Shown here piece by piece: positions 1 through 7,752 of a stretch of DNA of 41,838 nucleotides. Origin of the DNA: Spirochaetota bacterium (GTDB lineage Bacteria; Spirochaetota; UBA4802; JAFGDQ01); contig JAFGSG010000054.1 of assembly GCA_016934735.1 (NCBI GenBank), forward strand, positions 1 through 41,838, read 5' to 3'. Position 1 is the first letter of the stretch; each line of letters starts with the position of its first letter. The position numbers and the translations under genes were made by a program. The notes under the pieces were generated by a model. The model saw only the letters and a list, made by a program, of their open reading frames with translations, made no database searches and was not told the DNA's origin.

Positions 1-45
1 GAATAAATCTTATAAAATCCGATTAAAATAGGAAATTCTCAAGTA

Positions 46-537
46 TTATATATACGATATTATGAGAAAAGAAACAAGTCTATTATTAAAATCTTTCACG
101 AGTTCATTTTTCTCTCTTATTAGATCTTTAATTATCATTGTAAGAATAGCGATCCCGGCGGCAAGCAGCAGATTGAGACCAAGATCATTGAACATGAGCC
201 AGTGTCTTGTATCTTTGCGCAGAATTTCCACTAAATAACGGCCGATTGCATTCCCTGCCGCGGTAGCGCACAAAACAGATAATAATACGATCGGGATTCT
301 TATAAAATTGGTTTTTCGGCGCAGAAGGTGAATAGCACAGTAACCGGCAGGAGTGCACAAAAACGCTATTGAAAATGTTAAAATTACCGTTTCTACTAAA
401 ACTGAATGAACGGAAACCGGGCTGGCTGTCACTTTCGGAATTAAGCGCATAACAAAGACCGTGATAACGACAGACAACACGGAATAAATTGCAAGCCAGA
501 TGATCAATCTTTTTATTTTTATTGGAATTGCACGCAT
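46..537 (-). CDS. Membrane protein, truncated paralogue of the LytTR regulator's membrane half
   Basis: A 163-residue hydrophobic protein with about four membrane segments and a short basic, coiled tail. It aligns over its whole length with the N-terminal half of the LytTR regulator at 5641-6441. The shared points are 18 residues from Met to an xIY motif, 'TPAGYCAIHLL' against 'TLAGYCSIRYM', 'FIRIPIVLLS' against 'IIKIPVILSLS', and a GN..I.(R/H)YL..(I/L)L...HW block. It stops where the paralogue runs into its DNA-binding domain, and the few bases left in the window are closed in all three minus frames. No clear Shine-Dalgarno precedes the ATG. I infer a regulator copy that lost its LytTR domain: either a decaying gene or a membrane partner of the full-length protein. 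Confidence 0.6.
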   Translation of the reverse strand: MRAIPIKIKRLIIWLAIYSVLSVVITVFVMRLIPKVTASPVSVHSVLVETVILTFSIAFLCTPAGYCAIHLLRRKTNFIRIPIVLLSVLCATAAGNAIGRYLVEILRKDTRHWLMFNDLGLNLLLAAGIAILTMIIKDLIREKNELVKDFNNRLVSFLIISYI

Positions 538-921
538 TTGGAATTGATTCTATAAATAGTATCTTATATTTAATTATCGGCGTTATTTCTGGATATAAAT
601 CGAATTTTTCAATAAATTAATTCATAAATATGTAATTTTTAATACCGGCAGGAGCGAAAATTTTTATTACAGAAAGATGTGATTTAAATAACCAAGTCGC
701 TAATCCCGATCTGACGTCAATAGAATTCATCAATTTTATTGCCTGTGCAGTAATTATACACCACTTTATTTTTTTTATCACTGATTTAAGATTTTAATCA
801 GATTACAGGCCTTGCCTTGAACAAAAGGCCTGTAGTCACGGCAACAAATGTCTGGCTTTTCTGCACTCTATTATTACTTACAGATCAACTGTAATCATAA
901 AGCTACACTTTTACCAAATGG
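538..921. other. Intergenic region, 384 bp, AT-rich
   Basis: No coding frame with a ribosome site was found on either strand. The only structure seen is the hairpin at 805-833 behind the 922-3147 lipoprotein gene. No LytTR-type direct repeat like those before the other genes of this locus was found in front of the 46-537 gene. Confidence 0.5.
805..833 (-). terminator. Hairpin downstream of the fibronectin-type lipoprotein gene
   Basis: Perfect 9-bp inverted repeat ACAGGCCTT / AAGGCCTGT with an 11-base loop, about 90 bases past the stop of the 922-3147 gene. On the minus strand it is followed by AT-rich sequence but no clean T-run, so it is a probable rather than certain intrinsic terminator. 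Confidence 0.45.
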
Positions 922-3147
922 CTACCAAGGCACGGCTATGTTAACAAATTCGACTGTACTCGTCATAACGGACAGGCCATAATTATTCCCGTCTATAAAA
1001 AACACATATGGTTTTTTCCCATCAACCACAAGACAAATGTCTTTTGTGCTGTCATCGTTAAACTCTAATACGCCGTATGGATGCCATGCATTGTTATCAA
1101 AATGATAGACACATGGGTAGAACGCATCTACTGCGACAACAAGTCTTCCCTCGTCAGTTATATCCATTTTAATACGATCGCCGTTTGCCAGCTCTTCGGA
1201 AAAACGCTCATTTCCTACAGAGCTCCAGTTTGCGCCTGCGGCGCTGGCAGAAATATTCAGACGGGCAACTGTTGCTTCAGGATCATTATCTGCATTAAAT
1301 ACAGGCCTGAATGAGTCAATATCCGCATACGCAATAAAAAGATTATTATTATAAATTTTTGCAGAATAGTCTGCAGCCGACCACGTGTTGTCCTCGGCTA
1401 TTCCGTTATTTGCGGTATCTGCCCATTGAGCGTTGGCGACGTCATAATATCTGCATTTGATCCTGAATTGTAAGACTCGCTCCCATGCCGCCCAGCCCGT
1501 TGTTTCATCAACAGCTTCCTTAAAAACAACATAGGGCGTTGCGCCGTTAAACGCTATTTTTGGCGTGCATATTACGGCAGAGAAATCAGTATCCTGCCCG
1601 CTGGCGTTTCCATATGTACAGACTACTGTATTTCCTGTGTATACAATTCCACCGTTATATGCTGTCCAATCATTCCCGTCAAATATCGAAACGTATACGT
1701 TTTTTATTTTTCCGTCATTTTCAGCCTTAATATATGTACAATAGAGCGAATTATTTGCATCAACATTGATTGAAAATGAATTATAAAATCTAAGAGCGGT
1801 CTCTTCAGCACTAAGATGTATTGCATTCCCGATCTGAACCCAAGAATCATTACCCGCATTATATTTTTTAACAATGATATTCGCTTCGTGATTTGCATTT
1901 GAAGTATCATATGTTTCATTATACGCGACATAGATTGTTCCGTTTGAATCAGCGATTAAATAATCGCTCGAAGCATATCCTTTGCCGGTAGATGAGCCCA
2001 GGCCGCGCTGCCCGGCATAAACCCAGTTAACTCCATCAAATTTCATAACGCTAACCTGCGGCACTGATGTATTGCTGTTCAGGCGTTCATTATACGCAAT
2101 AAAAGGACTACCGTTCGAGATGCAAATATCTGTGCTGTTAACATATCTAATATCATTCTTATCCCGCTCAAGAAAGCGCTGTGTGCCGACATACGCCCAG
2201 CCTGTTATCCTGAATCTCCCGGAAACTGGTTCCGAGTTCAACCAATAATCGCCGTCGCCCGCCGCAATTGCTTTTATGGTTATTTCGCCGATTGGAGTAT
2301 CAATTGGATTCTGATACTCCATTGTCCCGGTAAGCAGCATATTGTCCAGATCAGGATTATTTCCGTTTGTGGTATAATATATCTTTGCTCCCGGAGTGGC
2401 GCAGGAAAGTGCAACATTTTGATTATCGGCATACAATCCGGGCTGAATGCTGAACTGAACGGGCGCAACCTGTTCAGGTATTACTCCGGAATTTGATTCG
2501 CTGAAATTGCTGTCGCCAATTGTATTTTTCGCTTTTACCCATGCATAATAAATCTTTCTTTTTTCCAATGTGTTATTATTAAATGAGTTGATTATGCATG
2601 TGTTATCAGCATTATTATTATCATTGGCAATTAATTCAGCGCTCGTATTGTCATCTGTAGTATTACACCATACCTCATATGATGTTGCGCCGTGAACATA
2701 TGCCCATGTAACGTTCAGATTTCCGTTCAAAGCCGTCACAGACGGCCTTAAAGGCGCGTTCGGCGGGATGAATGGATTAAAAGGAATTCCGGCGGCCATA
2801 TTGCCGAAATCGCTTATACCTATTGAATTCTTTGCCTTGAGCCAAATATAGTAAGTGGTGCCGTTTATTAATCCAAAAATAATATGGCTTGTCCCCGCTA
2901 TATCTCCTCCATCCTTTAAAGCATCAATTGTCTTATCAGTAAGGCTGTACCATACTTCATAAGCTGTCGCTCCTCTGACTGAGGTCCAGTTTAATGCAAG
3001 CTGCGAGTCGGATTCCGCTATAATGACGGCATCCGGTTCGGCGGGTTTTGTATTTGTTGCAGTCGGCTCACTACCTCCTCCCCCGGAACAATACGTTAAA
3101 GAAATTAAAATAAATAGCATCAACATTTTTATTATTGTTCTTTTCAT
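922..3147 (-). CDS. Lipoprotein with two fibronectin-III domains and a chitobiase-like domain
   Basis: A 741-residue predicted surface or periplasmic lipoprotein. The N-terminus is a lipoprotein signal with Cys at about residue 20 (LTYC) followed by a Gly/Ser linker. Two fibronectin-III-like domains follow at about residues 35-125 and 130-225, each with a YEVW(Y/C) strand. Next comes a segment with the chitobiase/beta-hexosaminidase C-terminal signature PGAKIYYTTNGNNPD (about 250-265). The remaining 430 residues are repetitive beta-strand sequence resembling a BNR or propeller-like fold. The start has a good ribosome site (GAGGTGAG). A paired LytTR-type repeat (3289-3326) and a -35/-10 pair (3275-3280, 3252-3257) lie upstream. 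The function is unknown; carbohydrate or surface binding is an inference from the domains. Confidence 0.75.
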   Translation of the reverse strand: MKRTIIKMLMLFILISLTYCSGGGGSEPTATNTKPAEPDAVIIAESDSQLALNWTSVRGATAYEVWYSLTDKTIDALKDGGDIAGTSHIIFGLINGTTYYIWLKAKNSIGISDFGNMAAGIPFNPFIPPNAPLRPSVTALNGNLNVTWAYVHGATSYEVWCNTTDDNTSAELIANDNNNADNTCIINSFNNNTLEKRKIYYAWVKAKNTIGDSNFSESNSGVIPEQVAPVQFSIQPGLYADNQNVALSCATPGAKIYYTTNGNNPDLDNMLLTGTMEYQNPIDTPIGEITIKAIAAGDGDYWLNSEPVSGRFRITGWAYVGTQRFLERDKNDIRYVNSTDICISNGSPFIAYNERLNSNTSVPQVSVMKFDGVNWVYAGQRGLGSSTGKGYASSDYLIADSNGTIYVAYNETYDTSNANHEANIIVKKYNAGNDSWVQIGNAIHLSAEETALRFYNSFSINVDANNSLYCTYIKAENDGKIKNVYVSIFDGNDWTAYNGGIVYTGNTVVCTYGNASGQDTDFSAVICTPKIAFNGATPYVVFKEAVDETTGWAAWERVLQFRIKCRYYDVANAQWADTANNGIAEDNTWSAADYSAKIYNNNLFIAYADIDSFRPVFNADNDPEATVARLNISASAAGANWSSVGNERFSEELANGDRIKMDITDEGRLVVAVDAFYPCVYHFDNNAWHPYGVLEFNDDSTKDICLVVDGKKPYVFFIDGNNYGLSVMTSTVEFVNIAVPW

Positions 3148-3251
3148 ATATAACTCACCTCAAATTATTTGACTCCATTATTAAGCTATAAATACAAACC
3201 GCTAAACTTCAGCCTGTATAATTGGTTCTGAAATATTTAAACGACCTATTA

Positions 3252-3280
3252 TATATACGAATTATTTTCCGGATAATCAA
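3252..3280 (-). promoter_or_regulatory. Putative promoter of the 922-3147 lipoprotein gene
   Basis: On the minus strand TTGATT (3275-3280) and TATATA (3252-3257) are separated by 17 bases. The -35 starts exactly 10 bases after the last base of the CATT that ends the proximal LytTR-type repeat, the same distance as at the other two repeat-bearing promoters in this locus. Confidence 0.5.
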
Positions 3281-3288
3281 GGCAGTGG

Positions 3289-3326
3289 GGAATGAAAGAT
3301 ACCGGAAGAGTAATGAAAGATACCGG
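3289..3326 (-). promoter_or_regulatory. LytTR-type operator A: paired direct repeat
   Basis: Two copies of a unit reading AATGAAAGATACCGG on the plus strand start at 3291 and 3312, a period of 21 bp (two helical turns). On the coding (minus) strand the core is TATCTTTCATT. A T-tract follows on the plus side, so an A-tract precedes the repeats in the direction of transcription. LytTR regulators are known to bind 9-bp direct repeats separated by about 12-13 bp, and this fits. The assignment to the neighbouring LytTR protein is inference. Confidence 0.7.
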
Positions 3327-3393
3327 TTTTTTAAATAACTAATGTGTGTTTTTATCAGCATCCGGAAATAATAATTATTTAAAATAATAATAA

Positions 3394-3417
3394 AAGAGCC
3401 ATCTAACAAACGGCTCT
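3394..3417 (-). terminator. Rho-independent terminator after the small lipoprotein gene
   Basis: AGAGCC / GGCTCT stem with an 11-base loop, about 70 bases past the stop of the 3486-3866 gene. On the minus strand the stem is followed by TTTTATTATTATTTT, a convincing U-rich tract. Confidence 0.65.
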
Positions 3418-3485
3418 CTTATTATCTATCATCGCTATATGAATATAAATTTTCTTTCGAAGGTGTTTGTAATATCTTTTAGCAT

Positions 3486-3866
3486 TTATAATTCTTTAAA
3501 TGTTTTTATTTTTGTTCCTTCAACCCAGAGTTGTACTTCTGAAGTGACACCCCCCTGAGGAACTAAAATACCGGATGCATCTTCGCCTTTATTTACTGTT
3601 ACTGTACGTGAGAAATAGTATCCATCTGCATTAATTGACTGCCAGGTTCCTTTGGTGCTTATGCTATCTATGATTACAACATATGTATCAGCTTTAGCAT
3701 TTGTAACACCAAAAGAATAGGTTTCTCCCTGCGCTATTTTATACGATTCCGGTTCCGCCAGCAGCCCAAAATATTCAGTATCATCGTCATTTCCAAAGTC
3801 ACATCCGCTGAAACAAAACAATAGCGCTACTGTAAAGGCAAATAGAAAGTATAACAATTTTTTCAT
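3486..3866 (-). CDS. Small lipoprotein of unknown function
   Basis: 126 residues with a typical lipoprotein signal: a KK start, a hydrophobic run and FSGC at about residues 18-21. A short acidic stretch (DFGNDDDTE) follows, then an all-beta domain of about 100 residues that I cannot place in a named family. The ribosome site AGGGGAA lies upstream. It has its own promoter with LytTR-type repeat B at 3944-3981 and a terminator at 3394-3417, so it is probably a single-gene unit. It shares its operator type with the large lipoprotein and the outer-membrane barrel operon, which suggests a common surface role. Confidence 0.6.
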   Translation of the reverse strand: MKKLLYFLFAFTVALLFCFSGCDFGNDDDTEYFGLLAEPESYKIAQGETYSFGVTNAKADTYVVIIDSISTKGTWQSINADGYYFSRTVTVNKGEDASGILVPQGGVTSEVQLWVEGTKIKTFKEL

Positions 3867-3943
3867 AACATTTCCCCTTGTTGAATAAAGTTATTTTTCT
3901 TATTATATTTACGTAATTTTAATTAGAAATATCAAGAGGTGAT

Positions 3944-3981
3944 GGAATGAAAGATATTTGGCTGGGAATGAAAGATACTGC
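3944..3981 (-). promoter_or_regulatory. LytTR-type operator B: paired direct repeat
   Basis: Units GGAATGAAAGATA start at 3944 and 3965, a 21-bp period. On the coding strand the core TATCTTTCATT is followed after 10 bases by TTGATA (3930-3935). A TATAAT lies at 3902-3907 at long spacing (22), with a weaker candidate at 17 bases. Factor-dependent promoters often have such imperfect spacing. Repeat B lies directly after a fossil LytTR C-terminal coding segment (3987-4079). Confidence 0.7.
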
Positions 3982-3986
3982 TTTTT

Positions 3987-4079
3987 TTATATACCGAATC
4001 TTTCTTTTAACAAAGGGGGAATGTTTCTACCGATAGAAATAACGGTTTCATCTTCGTAATTCATATTAACTAAATATCG
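3987..4079 (-). pseudogene. Remnant of a second LytTR regulator, C-terminal 30 codons
   Basis: Translating the minus strand gives 30 residues ending in a stop at 3987. They align without gaps to the last 30 residues of the LytTR protein at 5641-6441, with about half identical. Shared features are an RY start, EDE in the middle, IGRN against VGRN, and LLKERFGI against VLKEKFKI at the end. Upstream, toward the barrel gene stop at 4105, similarity is lost apart from a possible shifted fragment (YKGKTAF against EGGRYTAY). There is no start codon or ribosome site. In both places the LytTR C-terminus is followed within a few bases by a paired repeat, so gene and operator appear to have been copied together. 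Confidence 0.75.
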
Positions 4080-4104
4080 AAAGCTGTTTTTCCTTTATAC
4101 GCAA

Positions 4105-4749
4105 TTAAAACCAGTAAAATGAAGCGTAAAGAGAAATTACTGTTGTGTCATCCAGGCCTTTTTTATGATAAAATTGTTTTGAACAGTCAAGGTGCAATCC
4201 AAGGTTGAATATTTTTCCAAGCTTAAAATCATAACCAATACCGGCTATGAAGCCATATCCGTGAATTGAAATATCTGGATTGGAAGTATTTTTGCCTGAT
4301 GAGCTTTCCGAGTAAGTGGACCCGCCTCCTCCGATCTTGAATGAAAGACCATTAATAAACGGATAATAAGTTCCGACTAAAAAGTAGTTGTAGATATAAA
4401 CTGTGCTTGAATATAAATCGTCATTATCTTTATAATCAATATTACAATTAAAATAGGATATTTCAATTCCCGAGTTAAAATATGAATTTATTATAGCCCC
4501 GAGGCCGAATTGCCAGGTAACATTATGATAATTATCCACATCATGATTTTTATCGGCTAATTTTGGGATCGGTTGATTTTTTGACTGATCGGTATTAATA
4601 TAACCCAAACCGCTTCCTATCCCGAATCCTATATACCACGCCCCTTTACCGTCATCATCGATGCTTCCCGGAGAAGCATTTGCCGAGTTGTTTATTATTA
4701 AGCAGAAAAATATTATAACAGTATACAAACATATTATCGATTTTTTCAT
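4105..4749 (-). CDS. Outer-membrane beta-barrel protein, copy 1
   Basis: 214 residues: an export signal, then alternating amphipathic strands and a C-terminus ending in YASFYWF. An aromatic last residue is the known BAM recognition feature of outer-membrane barrels. It is a paralogue of the adjacent 4774-5445 product; both share 'KG(A/L)WY(I/M)G.GIG.G.G(Y/F)I(N/D)TD', 'YYPF.NGLS', 'G(I/M)GYDF' and the final FYWF. It is 24 bp downstream of that gene, so both are probably one transcript under operator C. An eight-stranded OmpA/opacity-like fold fits the length. Ligand unknown. Confidence 0.65.
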   Translation of the reverse strand: MKKSIICLYTVIIFFCLIINNSANASPGSIDDDGKGAWYIGFGIGSGLGYINTDQSKNQPIPKLADKNHDVDNYHNVTWQFGLGAIINSYFNSGIEISYFNCNIDYKDNDDLYSSTVYIYNYFLVGTYYPFINGLSFKIGGGGSTYSESSSGKNTSNPDISIHGYGFIAGIGYDFKLGKIFNLGLHLDCSKQFYHKKGLDDTTVISLYASFYWF

Positions 4750-4773
4750 TTCATTTTCCCTGAGATATAGATT

Positions 4774-5445
4774 TTAGAACCAGTAAAAAGCCACATAAAT
4801 CCGCATAAATCTTGTTCCGTTCAATTCATCGTTTTTATAAAACTGATTAGCAAAATCAGCATGCAGCCCCATGTTGAAATTCGCCCTGAAATTAAAATCA
4901 TAACCGATACCCATTAAAATGCCTATTCCTGAAGCAGAGTTGCGCTCATCTGCCTTTTCGCTTTCCAAACTGTATGAAACCCAGTAATTGCATCTGGTAT
5001 ATCCGGCGCCTCCTCTGACCGATAATCCGTTTTTGAACGGATAATAGGCTGTAATGATATTAAAATTATATAATTCAATTGATGCTAAACTATCATCATA
5101 GTAGTTTGCCTGTGTAATTAGAGCCGATATATCCAATCCCATATGTAGATGGGGAGTCAAAATAAAGCCTGTATCAATATTAAGTCCAAGATATGATTTT
5201 GAGTTACCCAGGTTTATCTCTTTGCCTTTATCATTAAAATATTCATTGAAAGTCTGATTACCTTCGCTGTCGGTATCGATAAAACCAAAACCGGCTCCAA
5301 TGCCACAACCCATATACCACAATCCTTTTTGGCCGGGCTCATTGACTGCAAAAATTGGTTTGTCAGTAATACACACAATTGCGACTGCCATAAAAATTAT
5401 TATTTTTATCTTCACGACGGCCGTACTTTTTGTTATTAGTTGCAT
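4774..5445 (-). CDS. Outer-membrane beta-barrel protein, copy 2
   Basis: 223 residues: a signal segment with a hydrophobic run at about residues 13-33, beta-rich repeats and a terminal VAFYWF. The first gene of a two-gene operon of paralogous barrels. The start is preceded by GGAGA. The paired LytTR-type repeat C (5599-5636) lies about 155 bp upstream, immediately after the regulator gene's stop codon. The divergence between the two barrels, despite a shared frame of motifs, suggests an old tandem duplication. Confidence 0.65.
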   Translation of the reverse strand: MQLITKSTAVVKIKIIIFMAVAIVCITDKPIFAVNEPGQKGLWYMGCGIGAGFGFIDTDSEGNQTFNEYFNDKGKEINLGNSKSYLGLNIDTGFILTPHLHMGLDISALITQANYYDDSLASIELYNFNIITAYYPFKNGLSVRGGAGYTRCNYWVSYSLESEKADERNSASGIGILMGIGYDFNFRANFNMGLHADFANQFYKNDELNGTRFMRIYVAFYWF

Positions 5446-5598
5446 ACCAAAATCTCCATTGGATAAAATAAACTAAATTTTATCTTGAATACATACTGGC
5501 AAATAATGATTATTATTTTAAATTTAATTAGTAATTCTGGTAAAAATATGTTCACTGGATATTATTCGTATTGCCTTTTGAATTTATTAAGGGGTATA

Positions 5599-5636
5599 AG
5601 AATAAAAGATACCCGGCAGGGAATGAAAGATACTGC
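5599..5636 (-). promoter_or_regulatory. LytTR-type operator C: paired direct repeat
   Basis: Units AATAAAAGATAC (5601) and AATGAAAGATAC (5622) have a 21-bp period; the first carries one change from the consensus. On the coding strand a TTAATA hexamer begins 10 bases after the proximal unit (5585-5590), matching operators A and B. The A-tract before the repeat overlaps the stop codon of the LytTR gene. It is placed to control the two-barrel operon. Confidence 0.7.
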
Positions 5637-5640
5637 TTTT

Positions 5641-6441
5641 TTAAATTTTGAATTTTTCTTTTAATACGGGAGCTACGTTTCTTCCAACAGGAATAATGCT
5701 CTCATCTTCATCATCAAGATATGCCGTATATCGACCGCCTTCGTAATACCTGATCTGTTTTAAATATTTAATATTAATTATAAATTGCTTATGAACACGC
5801 AAAAAAATATCGGAAGGAAGCTTGTCTTTAAAATCCTTTAAAAGCTGATTTACAGTATAGATATTCTCTGATGTGTGAAAAGCACATTTTTTACCATGGG
5901 ATGAGAGATAAATGAGATCGCCGAATTTAATAGCATGATATCCTTCATCATCTTTTACGGTTATCGTCCTGAATTCTTTATGTTCTCGGCTGTTTTCATT
6001 AATTCTGTCTAAACGCCTTTCGAGTTCTGTCTTTTTATTATTTAGAGTATCAAACTTAATCATAACTAAACCTATTACCGTCGCAAAAATTAAAATATAA
6101 TCAAGATTATGGGATATTGTCCAGTGTGGTTTTTCTTTTAAAAGTAATTGAGCGAGATAATGTATAATAAAATTGCCAAGTAAGCCGGAAATTGAAGAAA
6201 GGGATAAAATTACAGGGATTTTAATAATGCCGGATTTTTCGTGCATATAACGTATAGAACAATAACCGGCAAGTGTGGAAAAGGAACCGACAACGAATAT
6301 ATTAAGCAGCAATTTAATTAGAGAAGAAAGATTTCCGGAATCGGGAGCAGGTGATTTGGAAATAAAAATGATAACTGTTATAGCGATATATATCAGTGTC
6401 CATTTGAAAAATAATTTTATGTCTGGGAACTTTCTGAACAT
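5641..6441 (-). CDS. Membrane-bound LytTR-family transcription regulator
   Basis: A transcription regulator with an N-terminal bundle of about four membrane segments, a charged coiled linker and a C-terminal LytTR DNA-binding domain of about 95 residues. LytTR features are GDLIYLSSHGKKCAFHT, the RVHKQFIINI motif and the closing VGRNVAPVLKEKF. The ATG at 6441 is preferred over 6504. It has GGAG just upstream, although only 3 bases from the ATG, and the distance from Met to the first membrane helix is exactly the 18 residues of the paralogue at 46-537. No receiver domain is present, so it probably senses a membrane or periplasmic cue directly. Likely targets are the three paired-repeat operators around it. 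Confidence 0.8.
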   Translation of the reverse strand: MFRKFPDIKLFFKWTLIYIAITVIIFISKSPAPDSGNLSSLIKLLLNIFVVGSFSTLAGYCSIRYMHEKSGIIKIPVILSLSSISGLLGNFIIHYLAQLLLKEKPHWTISHNLDYILIFATVIGLVMIKFDTLNNKKTELERRLDRINENSREHKEFRTITVKDDEGYHAIKFGDLIYLSSHGKKCAFHTSENIYTVNQLLKDFKDKLPSDIFLRVHKQFIINIKYLKQIRYYEGGRYTAYLDDEDESIIPVGRNVAPVLKEKFKI

Positions 6442-6652
6442 AATCTCCGAATAGTAATGTAAGTTGTTACTGGATTTGGAATTAATACCACTTAATATAT
6501 CCATATCGTATCATATATAAAATCGACAAAATATCCGGATTCAATATTCAAATTTTACGAAATCTCCAAATATATCGATCCGAATAAGAACTCAGATAAC
6601 GGATAGGAACATATTGGCGGTCGATTATTTCTTATAAAAGAAAATTGAAAAG

Positions 6653-7312
6653 CTAGTCCTGCAATGAGAAAACGATCGGCAGCCGCGCAAGCATTTTTAC
6701 GGCCCTGCCGTTCAACTTGCCGGGTCTGAAACGCATTCTTGAAATCACTTTGGTTGCGGCTTCATCAAATCCGTATACAGACGCAGCGGATAATACCTTG
6801 AAATTATTAACTGATCCATTCTCATCTACCTGGACTTCCACAAGCACGGTGCTCCGGGTAATGTTTGCTGATCTTGCGGCTTTAGGATAAAACTCGTCCG
6901 GATCAAAATCGATTATCGGAACAGGCGGATGATCCGCAAGATCAGCGAACATGTACCCGTCGGGATCTGTACCTGTGCCGGACAGCTTGTTAATGTTTAC
7001 ATCGGTGTTATTTGCATCAGGTGTGTCTTTACCTGCTCCCTCAATCCATTCTTCCTTCTGCACGGGAGCCGGATTTGTATCACCTCCCAGCATTACTGAT
7101 GCGGGCAACTCAATAAAATCAACTTCCGCGTCTTTAAAGCTTATATTGGTACTGTCAATCACTTCAGAATCAGACGAACTGAATGCCGGCATGCCGGAAA
7201 GATAATAAACAGCGACGATGACCACATGAAGAGCAAATGACAAACTTACGCATCTTTTAAAAAGATCGAATCTCTTAAATTTTTGTACCATATTGCTGAT
7301 TTCAGATCTCAT
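6653..7312 (-). CDS. tonB: TonB energy-transducing protein
   Basis: 219 residues: a short cytoplasmic tail, one membrane anchor (about 20-40), a Pro- and acid-containing periplasmic spacer and a TonB C-terminal domain (about 135-219). The domain shows YPKAAR, the VEVQVDENGSV strand, GFDEAA and the FRPGKLNGRAV motif. It transmits proton-motive force from ExbBD to outer-membrane receptors. Last gene of an exbB-exbD-tonB operon with a 13-bp gap to exbD. No TonB-dependent receptor lies in the window, so the substrate is unknown. Confidence 0.85.
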   Translation of the reverse strand: MRSEISNMVQKFKRFDLFKRCVSLSFALHVVIVAVYYLSGMPAFSSSDSEVIDSTNISFKDAEVDFIELPASVMLGGDTNPAPVQKEEWIEGAGKDTPDANNTDVNINKLSGTGTDPDGYMFADLADHPPVPIIDFDPDEFYPKAARSANITRSTVLVEVQVDENGSVNNFKVLSAASVYGFDEAATKVISRMRFRPGKLNGRAVKMLARLPIVFSLQD

Positions 7313-7325
7313 ATATTATTCCGAT

Positions 7326-7727
7326 TTAACGTTTTACAGATAGAGCTATACGGGTGACGCCTGACTGACGTATAAGACCCATAGCATGTGCTATCCTGCC
7401 GTATGAAAGACGTTCATCAGCCGAAAGCGTTACCCTCATATTCGGCCTGTATCTGGATTCCTGCGAAAGCTTTAATAGCATTCTTTCTTCAGTGACTTCT
7501 ATATCTTCCATTAACAATTTACCATTTGCCGTCATGGCGATCTGTATTGATTTCGCAATATTGGGATCAGCCGCATTTACCTTGGGCAGATTTATATTAA
7601 CGGATTCCATCTTTAAAAAATTTGCAGTAACCATAAAGATAACGAGAAGCACCAGCAGTACATCAACCATAGGAGTAATGTTTATGTACCCGATCTCGTC
7701 GCTTTCAGAGTTGGAAAATAATGCCAT
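7326..7727 (-). CDS. exbD: ExbD/TolR biopolymer transport protein
   Basis: 133 residues, the usual ExbD length. The N-terminus 'INITPMVDVLLVLLVIFMV' carries the single membrane helix with the essential membrane Asp of the family (PMVDV). The periplasmic domain has the usual ILPKV-like segment and a C-terminal GVTRIALSV strand. It works with ExbB as the proton-driven motor for TonB. It sits 25 bp after exbB and 13 bp before tonB. Confidence 0.88.
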   Translation of the reverse strand: MALFSNSESDEIGYINITPMVDVLLVLLVIFMVTANFLKMESVNINLPKVNAADPNIAKSIQIAMTANGKLLMEDIEVTEERMLLKLSQESRYRPNMRVTLSADERLSYGRIAHAMGLIRQSGVTRIALSVKR

Positions 7728-7752
7728 AACGTATTACCTCTCTTTTATGTAT

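Larger units (their letters stand above)
3148..3485. other. Intergenic region between the two lipoprotein genes
   Basis: Contains, in transcription order, the terminator of the small lipoprotein gene, the paired LytTR-type repeat A and the promoter of the large lipoprotein gene. Open frames here are short, lack ribosome sites and look spurious. Confidence 0.55.

Noticed and set aside
3209..3409. A 66-residue frame overlapping operator A
   Set aside because: No ribosome site, spans the terminator and the paired repeat, and the translation has no protein-like pattern.
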